From NCBI GenBank assembly GCA_000987045.1, contig LAKY01000063.1:40278-104277 (forward strand): a stretch of DNA of 64,000 bases, in the 5' to 3' direction. This DNA is from Clostridiales bacterium PH28_bin88. GTDB taxonomy: Bacteria > Bacillota > PH28-bin88. The notes under the pieces were generated by a model, which had not been told where the DNA came from, ran no database searches, and saw only the letters and a program-made list of their open reading frames with translations. A program made the position numbers and the translations under genes. Below, piece after piece: positions 49,314 through 57,652 of the stretch (the stretch's first letter is position 1; every line of letters starts with the position of its first letter).

Positions 49314-50402
49314 CTAGCGTACCGCGCCGGTACCCGCCAGGGAACTGCCGTCCGGAGCAAAGTACTTGCGGGAGAAGCCCAGGGCCACGTTGACCAGGCC
49401 GATCATCACCGGCACCTCGATCAGCGGCCCGATGACCGCGGCGAAGGCTTGCCCGGAGTTGATGCCGAATACCGCCACCGCCACCGCGATGGCCAGCTCA
49501 AAGTTGTTGCTGGCGGCGGTAAAGGAAAGGCTGGTAGTCTGCCGGTAATTGACTCCCATGCGCACGCTCATGAAGAAGGATACCAGGAACATCAATACAA
49601 AGTAAACTAGCAGCGGAATGGCGATGCGGACCACGTCCATGGGCAGCTTGATGATATACTGGCCCTTATAGGAAAACATCACCACGATGGTAAACAGCAG
49701 CGCGATCAGGGCCAGCGGGCTGATCTTGGGGATGAATCTCTTTTCATACCACTCCTTGCCCATGGCCGGTTCAAGGTAAAACCTGGTGAGAAAGCCGGCC
49801 GCAAATGGAATACCCAGGTAGATGGCCACGCTGGTCGCCACCTCGCCGATGGTCACATGTACCTCCATGCCTTGCAAACCCACTAAGCCTGGAAGCACCG
49901 TGATAAAGATGTATGCGTAAATGGAGTAGAAGATCACCTGAAAAATGGAGTTGAAGGCCACCAGGGCCGCCGCGTACTCGGTATCACCCTTGGCCAAGCT
50001 GTTCCACACGATGACCATGGCGATGCACCGGGCCAGCCCAATCAGGATGAGGCCCACCATGTATTCCGGGTAACCACGCAGGAAGACGATCGCCAGGATA
50101 AACATCAGGATAGGCCCGACGATCCAGTTTTGGACGAGCGACAGGGTCAACACCTTGCGGTTCTTGAACACCTTGCCCAGTTGCCTGTAGTTGACCTTGG
50201 CCAACGGGGGATACATCATCACAATCAGGCCGACGGCGATAGGGATGGAAGTGGTTCCCACCGACAATCTATCCAACAAGTCCGCAATGCCCGGGAAGCC
50301 GTACCCCAGCAAGACACCTACGGCCATGGCAAGGAAAATCCACAGGGTTAAAAACCGGTCCAGCAATGACAGCTTTGCGGTAGCATTATTCACTATTCTC
50401 AA
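49314..50402 (-). CDS. acr3: Arsenite efflux permease, ACR3 family
   Basis: [82 protein letters not shown]. Confidence 0.94.
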   Translation of the reverse strand: MRIVNNATAKLSLLDRFLTLWIFLAMAVGVLLGYGFPGIADLLDRLSVGTTSIPIAVGLIVMMYPPLAKVNYRQLGKVFKNRKVLTLSLVQNWIVGPILMFILAIVFLRGYPEYMVGLILIGLARCIAMVIVWNSLAKGDTEYAAALVAFNSIFQVIFYSIYAYIFITVLPGLVGLQGMEVHVTIGEVATSVAIYLGIPFAAGFLTRFYLEPAMGKEWYEKRFIPKISPLALIALLFTIVVMFSYKGQYIIKLPMDVVRIAIPLLVYFVLMFLVSFFMSVRMGVNYRQTTSLSFTAASNNFELAIAVAVAVFGINSGQAFAAVIGPLIEVPVMIGLVNVALGFSRKYFAPDGSSLAGTGAVR

Positions 50403-50629
50403 TACCTCCTAACTCCGTTCTAGTAACTGGATTCAACTAACCACGTTGTTAGCCCATTACCAGGGCCACCCCGGAGCGGTCACCTTCACCTCCTCATGAC
50501 GCTTGCCGGGACCGGAATAACATATTTAACTTTTTTTATATTATAGCCCACTGTATACCACAAGTAAGATCGGAAAATCCTTATTATGCTACCTGTTCCC
50601 GCAAACCTGCGGTCCACCTGCTAAATGCC

Positions 50630-50848
50630 TCAGCCGTACAATCCCTGGTAGCCTACCGTGACGCTCCCGTCTGGTTTCACCTCCACCGGCACCTTATCAG
50701 CGCCGTAGGTTTCCTTGACCATGCGAAGCGCCGCCGGGTCGTGGGAAAGGTTGATTTCCCGGTAAGGAATGCCCTGCCGGCGGTAGTCATGCATCAGCCT
50801 TTGACAGTATGGGCAGCCTGTTTTGGTGTAAATAACGGTATCATCCAC
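50630..50848 (-). CDS. Glutaredoxin-family protein
   Basis: VIYTKTGCPYCQRLMHDYRRQGIPYREINLSHDPAAL. Confidence 0.88.
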   Translation of the reverse strand: MDDTVIYTKTGCPYCQRLMHDYRRQGIPYREINLSHDPAALRMVKETYGADKVPVEVKPDGSVTVGYQGLYG

Positions 50849-51430
50849 TCTAAATCACCCCCTCTGTGTCAGACTAAGGTCGCAATCATTATTTGCCCCT
50901 CTCAACAGCAATAATAAACGCATTCAATTATATTTATCTATCCATTAAAATTTTTTATATTGTTATATCCATTTTTGTTTATATGTCCGATTGTGATTAT
51001 AGCAAAGCAGCTTCTGAACAGCAAGGGTCACCAGGGAACGTCCACCAGTTTTTTTACCGTTCGGAAAAGGAGATCGCCCCGAACGCCCCCGTCAGGGCGC
51101 CACCTATACCAAATCCAGTCCCTCAGGCTATCACAATCAAACTTCTTCCTGAATCCACCTGCTCACACCGGGCCCTTCATCTTTTTATTGGCCCTCATTT
51201 CCTCCCATCGGGACAACTTGTTACTGGGACATCCAGTATTCAGCTGAGGCTTAACTCTTGTTCTGTTTATATTATAATATTGTAATTGATTATGATCTTA
51301 ACCCCTCACTAACCCTGCTGTCAATTGATAAAACAAGCTTCTTTTTTATAATCCCATAAAACCTTTGCCTCGCGGGCAAAGTTGCACTGTACGGAATAAA
51401 GACGGGTTGAAGCTATTGACATCAAACGAA

Positions 51431-51596
51431 AAGACAGCCCTGACTGATAGGGCTGCCTGGCAGTGAAGCTTGCCACGGGCCAGGTGGCAAAACCCTGTTG
51501 ACCTTTCCTCGGCCACACTCTAATCACACCATTCCCTTTTCCCTGGTTTGTGAACAGGCTGTGACAAAAAACCGGACAATCAGGAACTTATGCACC
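51431..51596 (-). repeat. Repeat/leader B, copy 2
   Basis: Matches 56523..56690: terminator hairpin, TTGCCAC-CTGGCCC-GTGGCAA stem-loop, GGTGTGATT -10-like element, TTTGTGAACAGGCTGTGACA. Confidence 0.85.
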
Positions 51597-51840
51597 CTGG
51601 GACGCCAATTGGGGCTGTTGCGCCCGTACCAACCCAGCGGCGATGAGCAACAAGGCGAGGAGCCCTATCCCATAGTCCAGGAAAAACCCCTGGTAGCCGG
51701 CGGCGTCGATAACCCTGCCCCCGATGGCAGTGCCGATACCACCACCGCCCATAAAGCAGAAGGCCACCAAGGATCATGATGATGGTGTTTCTTTGCATTT
51801 TCCCGAGCCTCCTCGATTTAGTTACATTGGTGGACAACAG
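51588..51840 (-). pseudogene. MFS transporter C-terminal remnant with frameshift
   Basis: RNTIIMIL then +1 frame VAFCFMGGGGIGTAIGGRVIDAAGYQGFFLDYGIGLLALLLIAAGLV; N-terminal majority of an MFS protein absent. Confidence 0.7.
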
Positions 51841-52229
51841 CCCTGGTTATACGTGGCGACGGAGCTTCCGGTCAATTTATTCAAACCGTTCCCCGCCGCT
51901 GGCCCCTGTGGAGGGGCCTTATTCTCACTTATTCGTTGCCCGCTCAGTACCGCAGCCGCTTCCGCCGCCCGGAGAGCCAGGATTTCGTCAATAATATCCA
52001 TCATTTGGAAAACCTCCGGATGTTTTACCCGGTAGATCATCCGGAGGCCGTCATTGCGATAGGAAACCACACCCAGTTTCCTGAGAATGCTTAAATGCTG
52101 GGAGATGTTGGATTGCTCCATTTCCGTCAATTCAATTAATTCACAGACGCATCTTTCACCCTGGCGTAAGAGTTCCATGATCTTGACCCGCGTGGGGTGT
52201 CCCAGGGCTTTTAATATCTCGACCTTCAT
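51822..52229 (-). CDS. ArsR-family transcriptional regulator
   Basis: LKALGHPTRVKIMELLRQGERCVCELIELTEMEQSNISQHLSILRKLGVV; C-terminal CC. Confidence 0.92.
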   Translation of the reverse strand: MKVEILKALGHPTRVKIMELLRQGERCVCELIELTEMEQSNISQHLSILRKLGVVSYRNDGLRMIYRVKHPEVFQMMDIIDEILALRAAEAAAVLSGQRISENKAPPQGPAAGNGLNKLTGSSVATYNQGCCPPM

Positions 52230-52400
52230 CCGGTAAAGCGTTCATGCAAACCGGTTCACCTCCATTATATTATTATATCTTAATATTATTTATTGTAGCC
52301 CGCTGGCCATTATCTGTCAATACTACTTATCTAATTTGCATTGATTGAATATAGCGTAATTCCCCCGCCTTTTGCGGCAAATTGGTAACCCATCGTAGCT

Positions 52401-52503
52401 AAAGTTCACAAACTATTACGTTTCTCGTCAGGGTTTCGCCAAACTTGATGGGTATCCTCAAGGCAGGCGAGGTTACGGAGGTGATCGTGATGTGACTTAG
52501 CCA
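52401..52503 (+). repeat. Repeat/leader C, copy 1 (orphan)
   Basis: AAAGTTCACAAACTATTACGTTTCTCGTCAGGGTTT..CAAACTTG..GGGTATCCTCAAGGCAGGCGAGGTTACGGAGGTGA; matches 56726..56828. Confidence 0.85.
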
Positions 52504-52597
52504 AGCAGCCGCGAGAATAACTTATTGGATTAAAGTTCAACAGGAGGAATGAAGCTTTCCACCGATTTTGTTGTTTTCAACGCTTCATAATAATTAA

Positions 52598-52617
52598 CCG
52601 GGGCGCAAGCGCCCCGG
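52598..52617. terminator. Terminator-like hairpin
   Basis: ccggggcg-caag-cgccccgg; no strong T run. Confidence 0.45.
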
Positions 52618-52648
52618 CTGACATCGTCTACAACTGTCTTTATTCATT

Positions 52649-52855
52649 CTAGTACCGGGACCGGCCTTGAGGACCACCTCTGCCCCATCCAGATGAAACT
52701 ACTTGCTTGCTCCAGGGAGAGACCTCCTGGTACGTCCGGTGTGCCTCCTCACCGCATTTAGGGCAGGGAACCCGCCTGCCCTTGTTGGTTGTCCCGTAAG
52801 GGATTTGAAATACATACTGACAAACCGTGCACTGGTACTCCCTACCCATTTCCAT
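52649..52855 (-). CDS. FmdB-like small zinc-ribbon protein
   Basis: YQCTVCQYVFQIPYGTTNKGRRVPCPKCGEEAHRTYQEVSPWSKQVVSSGWGRGGPQGR. Confidence 0.7.
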   Translation of the reverse strand: MEMGREYQCTVCQYVFQIPYGTTNKGRRVPCPKCGEEAHRTYQEVSPWSKQVVSSGWGRGGPQGRSRY

Positions 52856-52931
52856 GCCAACTACCTCCTATGTAGGTTACCTGATGCCGATTTAACCGGA
52901 TAGAGTTCAGCCAAAAGGTATTATTGGGGTA

Positions 52932-53048
52932 AGGCCGGCGATTGCCGGAACCTTCTCGCACCATCAGAAAGTATAACTTTCTGTGGCATAAGTGCAACTA
53001 AGGCTTCCGCCTGCGCCTAAAGGCTTGGCGCAAGCCAAGTTTTCTTTA
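52932..53048. repeat. Intergenic repeat A, copy 2
   Basis: See copy 1; shorter internal segment. Confidence 0.85.
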
Positions 53049-53888
53049 TTACTTTACCATGGCAGAAACGGTTCGGGCAATCTCCGAGAACAAGGGGTTC
53101 CGGTAGTCTTCGATCAAACCCCGGTCACAGAGTTCGGCCAACCGGGGATCCAGGGGCAGGGCGCCCAAAAACGGTATTCCCAACGACTGGGCCACCTTTC
53201 CGCCCTGGCTGGGGCCGAAGGCCCGCACCTCCTCGCCGCAGTGAGGGCAGAGGATATAGCTCATGTTTTCCACAAGTCCCAGGATAGGTGCTCGCATCAT
53301 TTCAGCCATTTTGATGGCTTTTTTTACAACCATTACAGCCAGATCCTGTGGAGATGAGACAATCACCAGGCCATCCAAGGGTAGGGATTGCAGTACGCTA
53401 AGGGGAGCATCCCCTGTCCCCGGGGGTAAGTCCACCACAAGGTAGTCCAGTTCTCCCCAGATGACGTCAGTCCAAAACTGCTTGATAGCACCGGCAATTA
53501 ACGGTCCCCGCCAGATTACCGGGTCGTCCTCACCAGGCAGGAGCAGGTTAAGGGACATCACCTCGATGCCCATGGTACTCTTGACAGGAAGAATGCCGTC
53601 AACGGCTGATCCCGGTTTATCGTGTAATCCAAACATCCGAGGAATGCTGGGGCCGGTGATGTCCGCATCCAGGACTCCAACCCGGTGGCCGGCCTGAGCC
53701 AGGGCTACCGCCAGCATCCCGGTAACCGAAGATTTGCCCACCCCACCCTTGCCGCTCATGACAGCGATGACATGGTGGATGTTGCTCAACTCATGCGCGG
53801 CCCATTTTCCTGGCGCAACCGAGGCCGCATGATCCTTTTCCGACTGGCAACTATTACCGGCACTACACTTCTCACTACTGCAGGACAT
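53049..53888 (-). CDS. mrp: Mrp/NBP35-family P-loop ATPase
   Basis: HVIAVMSGKGGVGKSSVTGMLAVALAQAGHRVGVLDADITGPSIPRMFG; Cys-rich N-terminus; CPHCG. Confidence 0.93.
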   Translation of the reverse strand: MSCSSEKCSAGNSCQSEKDHAASVAPGKWAAHELSNIHHVIAVMSGKGGVGKSSVTGMLAVALAQAGHRVGVLDADITGPSIPRMFGLHDKPGSAVDGILPVKSTMGIEVMSLNLLLPGEDDPVIWRGPLIAGAIKQFWTDVIWGELDYLVVDLPPGTGDAPLSVLQSLPLDGLVIVSSPQDLAVMVVKKAIKMAEMMRAPILGLVENMSYILCPHCGEEVRAFGPSQGGKVAQSLGIPFLGALPLDPRLAELCDRGLIEDYRNPLFSEIARTVSAMVK

Positions 53889-54124
53889 TTCTCTTCTCCC
53901 TTCTTCCTTTAGGAGTAATAATGCTTCTGCGGTCATGACTCTGATTCTTTCGGTTATTTATGGTCTTATGCCCGTAACCCAAGTATAGATCTCTTATCGG
54001 GCATATGTCAATAAAGAAGGGCCGGCCGCTTCAGTATCTTTAGATTCTTTATGCGGGAATCAAAAAGCCGCTACTCAAATATAGCGGCAGATCGTTTAAC
54101 GCGAGCAATAGTCAACGTCAGTAC

Positions 54125-54330
54125 CTAAAGCTCAACTACAGTCCCCACGTTACAGAAAAAGAATCGCTCCCCGAATTCTCGGGCTAAATCCATTGAGGGT
54201 TTTAGCCCTGTACAGTGAGAAACCCCGATCCGCCTAATGTCAAACTCCTTCAGTGCCCGGATGGTTGCCTCCCGCTGTTTATCACTCACCGACCCCAGGT
54301 GAGTTCCCTTATCCAGCTGATGAGATGTTA
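54125..54330 (-). pseudogene. C-terminal remnant of an MBL-fold hydrolase
   Basis: Open frame HLGSVSDKQREATIRALKEFDIRRIGVSHCTGLKPSMDLAREFGERFFFCNVGTVVEL* without N-terminal domain. Confidence 0.6.
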
Positions 54331-54504
54331 AGGAATTATTTTACATCTCCATCGCCTTCTTTGACCGGGCGCCTGCGGCTGTCCCGTGTGCATGTTTGGG
54401 CGGTAGGTACCAGGGAATGGTCCCTACCGCCCTTTGGGATTATAGTATCCAGCCTGGAACAGGATTATTCCGAAACGCGTTCCCCGGATACACTTTAGAT
54501 TTCT

Positions 54505-55119
54505 CTATTTCGTTTGAGAGATTTTTACCCCGGCGTCACCCTGTTCCACGGTCAGTCCCAGGGCTTCAGCCAGGAACTTGACCGGTACCATCAACCTGCC
54601 CTGCTGGATGCGCACTTCCCCGCCCGGGGCAGCCTCCGCGCCTCCGACGGTGGCGGTCTTTTTCGCGGCATTGACCACAACTACTTTATCGCCGAGGTAA
54701 ACACTGGCGGCTTTCTCGCTGTTGTCCCAGTTTACAGTGGCTCCAAAGAACTCCGCTGCCGCCCGGACGGGCACCAGCAAGGAGTCCTTCACCACTGTCC
54801 CCTTCAGGGTCTTGCTTTCCTGCCCCACCAGGGTAATGGTGTTTTTGACCGCGGGTGCGGCCTTGGCGGGCGCGCTCGCTGCCGGCGCCGCCGGTGCGGG
54901 CTTGGCTTCCTGCTTGGCGGGTTCAGCGGGCTTGGGTGCCGCCGGCGCGGGTTTCACTACCGTTGCTTTGGAAGGAGCCTGTCCGGCAGCGTGGCAGCCG
55001 GACTTGTAGCAGTCGGTCCCAAAAGTAGGTAGAGCAGAAGCCGGTCCGCTGAGGGCCATCGCTAAAAACATCACCATTACCAGTGAAGAAAGCAGGAAAA
55101 TAGACTTCTTTTTTGTCAT
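54505..55119 (-). CDS. Exported CX4CH-module protein with copper-amine-oxidase-N-like (stalk) domain
   Basis: Signal peptide; ALPTFGTDCYKSGCHAAGQAPSKATVVKP; Ala/Pro/Lys linker; LVPVRAAAEFFGATVNWDNSEKAASVYLGDKVV...RLMVPVKFLAEALG. Confidence 0.82.
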   Translation of the reverse strand: MTKKKSIFLLSSLVMVMFLAMALSGPASALPTFGTDCYKSGCHAAGQAPSKATVVKPAPAAPKPAEPAKQEAKPAPAAPAASAPAKAAPAVKNTITLVGQESKTLKGTVVKDSLLVPVRAAAEFFGATVNWDNSEKAASVYLGDKVVVVNAAKKTATVGGAEAAPGGEVRIQQGRLMVPVKFLAEALGLTVEQGDAGVKISQTK

Positions 55120-55551
55120 TTTTTCGCACCCTTTCATATTTTGATTTAACCTTCTCGGCCTTAACACTACGGCGCCCGGATATTGGCGCTCATCACAGTC
55201 ACCTCCCGCGGGGGCTGAGCTGGTACCTTCACGCAGGCTGCGCCTTTTGGTTTGGGGATGCCCGTAAAACCCCGACGTGGTACTATGCTTTATTCGCTAT
55301 ATAAAGCGGAATCCTTTCCAATTGGGCCATAATGTTTTTCAGTAATGGTATAGAAATATTTTAAGTGCCATTTTTGCAAGTTATATCTGCCACAATTTGG
55401 CCCAGGCCTAATTCAAGCTTGCTACCGTAGAAGACCTGGGGTTCTGACATCTCCCCCACGATGATGACACCGTGAGTCAAAGAGATTGGTTCGCAAAAAA
55501 GCCGGGTACGCATAGAGGTATCCGGCTTACTGGTTAAATCCTCACAACTGT

Positions 55552-56480
55552 TCAATTTAGTGGGGGAACCCTGTACTGGATGTCCGCCAGGCTGTGCAGT
55601 TCTTCGAGCCAGGGCTCATACATTTCTTGGGTTTTAATACTAATCAGCCTTGCTTCCACTTCGGTTCTCACCTCGTTGAAATCCGGGTTGACAGCGGCTT
55701 TCTTCTCCAGCGCCTGGATTATGTGGTACCCGTCTTCCGTTACCACCACACCGCTGATTTCCCCTTGCTGTAACCCAAAGGCTGCATTTTCGAATTCGGG
55801 CTCCACTTGTCCCCTGGCAATGAAACCGATCTCACCCCCGCGATCTCTAGACGCTGAATCAACAGACTTCCGTCTGGCAACCTCGGCGAAATCAGCGCCG
55901 CGGCGGATTTCCTCAAGTACGGACACAGCCTCCTGTTCAGTATCCAACAGGATGTGCCGTACCCTGACCTCTTCGGGGAAGGTAAATTCCTCCCGGTATT
56001 CAGTAAAGTATTGAAGCATTTCTTCTTCCGTCACTTCTACAGTAGATGCTACGATCTTCCTGGCGATCCGCCATGAAGCGACCTCCTCTTCCAGGTCTTC
56101 AATGGTCATCTGATATTCCCGCAGCATCTCCTGCAGTTCATCTTCCGAAGATAATCCCCACAAGTCCTTCAAGGTTTCAATTTCTTCCCGGACTTCCTCC
56201 GGCGTCACCTCAATCCCCAGTTTTTTGCCCTCCTGCAGGATGAGCTTTTTGCTGATCAGGTCTTCCATCGCCTGCGGGCCTATCCTGGCATACATTTCCT
56301 GGTAAAGCTGATCCCGGGTCAACCTCTCACCGTTAACCACCACCAGTATTTTCGTCTGGTAGCTCCACCAAGCCCCAGCCACCGCCATCACAAGGCCCGT
56401 CAACACTAACAGGCCGGCTAATAATCCGGGCTTGAGCTTTTTTCCACTGGCTTCCCGCTCTTTCCTGTGAACCAATGCAT
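55552..56480 (-). CDS. PrsA/SurA-type peptidylprolyl isomerase (membrane-anchored)
   Basis: VRHILLDTEQEAVSVLEEIRRGADFAEVARRKSVDSASRDRGGEIGFIARGQVEPEFENAAF; TTG start at about 56480 behind aaaggggg (approximate). Confidence 0.88.
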
Positions 56481-56522
56481 AACCCCCTTTAGATTTTAAC
56501 TTTTCTTGGATACAGGAAAAAA

Positions 56523-56690
56523 GGCAACCCATACTGGTAGGGCTGCCCGACTGTGAAACTTGCCACGGACCAGGTGGCAAAACCCTGTTCTCCTTTGCTC
56601 TTGCAACACTGCAATCATACCACTTTCACCCGGGTTATTTGTGAACAAGCTGTGACAAAAAATCGAAGAAATTACGGAACTTATACCTTT
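56523..56690 (-). repeat. Repeat/leader B, copy 3
   Basis: Minus strand: GGTATGATT, TTTTGCCACCTGGTCCGTGGCAAGTTTCACAG, then GGCAGCCC..GGGTTGCCTTTTTT terminator; just upstream of the PrsA-like gene. Confidence 0.87.
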
Positions 56691-56725
56691 TGCGGCCACT
56701 ATTAACTCATTATTTCCTGTTTGGA

Positions 56726-56828
56726 AAAGTTCACAAACTGTTACGTTTTTCGTCAGGGTTTGGTCAAACTTGCCGGGTATACTCAAGACAGGCAAGGTTA
56801 AGGAGGTGAACGCCGTATGACTTAGCCG
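56726..56828 (+). repeat. Repeat/leader C, copy 2 (upstream of DUF2680 gene)
   Basis: See copy 1. Confidence 0.85.
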
Positions 56829-56882
56829 GGTTACCAGAGAAAACAACTTTTAAATCACACTTTCTTAGGAGGAATGTACGTC

Positions 56883-57305
56883 ATGAAGAAAAAAGTAATC
56901 GCCGGGTTGGTGGTCGCGCTGATGCTGGCCCTGGTAGTCCCCATGGCACTTGCCGCTGACGCCGGCACAACCCAACCACCTACCTGGACCCACCCGTTTT
57001 TCAACTTCACCCAACCCCAGTTGACGGATGACCAGTTGAATGAACTGAATACCATCCACGACCAGATGCTGAACCTGCGCAAGCAGATGATCCAGAAATA
57101 CGTTGACTTCGGCGCCATTAGCAAAGAGGACGCTGACGCGTTGACAGCGCGTATCGACGAAATGGAGAAGTGGCGTAGTGAAAACGGCTACGCCCCGGGT
57201 TTCGGTCACGGCATGCGGAGTGGCATGCGGGGCATGCGGGGTGGTTTCCGGGGCGGTTGGGGAACCCAGGCGCCAACCACTCAGGGGACCAGCAACCAGT
57301 TATAG
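56883..57305 (+). CDS. DUF2680 domain-containing exported protein
   Basis: Signal peptide MKKKVIAGLVVALMLALVVPMALAA; LTDDQLNELNTIHDQMLNLRKQMIQKYVDFGAISKEDADALTARID; Gly/Met/Arg-rich tail; aggagg RBS. Confidence 0.85.
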   Translation: MKKKVIAGLVVALMLALVVPMALAADAGTTQPPTWTHPFFNFTQPQLTDDQLNELNTIHDQMLNLRKQMIQKYVDFGAISKEDADALTARIDEMEKWRSENGYAPGFGHGMRSGMRGMRGGFRGGWGTQAPTTQGTSNQL

Positions 57306-57397
57306 GGTACTGAAAGAGGCGGGGAACAACCCCGCCTCTATTAATGTTATCCTCTAATAATGTTATCCTTTACCCCCGACCATACGCATGCCTGAAC

Positions 57398-57631
57398 CTA
57401 TTTCCCCAGCCAGGACTCGACTTCATTTTTTCCGGGGATTTTTCCTTCCAGCACCTTATTGTCATCGATAACCACCGCAGGTGTTATCATCACCCCGCGC
57501 GCCACGATGTCGTCTATATCGGTAACCTTGACCACTTCAGCCTGTAAACCCATCTCCTCCAGTACTTCCCTGATTACCTGTTCCGTTTTAAGACACTTCG
57601 GGCAACCAGTTCCCAGGACTTCGATTTTCAT
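57398..57631 (-). CDS. Thioredoxin-fold (TM0996/MTH895-like) small protein
   Basis: MKIEVLGTGCPKCLKTEQVIREVLEEMGLQAEVVKVTDIDDIVARGVMITPAVVID. Confidence 0.9.
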   Translation of the reverse strand: MKIEVLGTGCPKCLKTEQVIREVLEEMGLQAEVVKVTDIDDIVARGVMITPAVVIDDNKVLEGKIPGKNEVESWLGK

Positions 57632-57652
57632 CGACAAAACCTCCTGTTATTA

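Noticed and set aside
56636-56660. TTTGTGAACAAGCTGTGACA considered as a Rex or CRP/FNR site
   Set aside because: Arms are direct-repeat-like rather than the palindrome these regulators need; kept only as part of repeat B.
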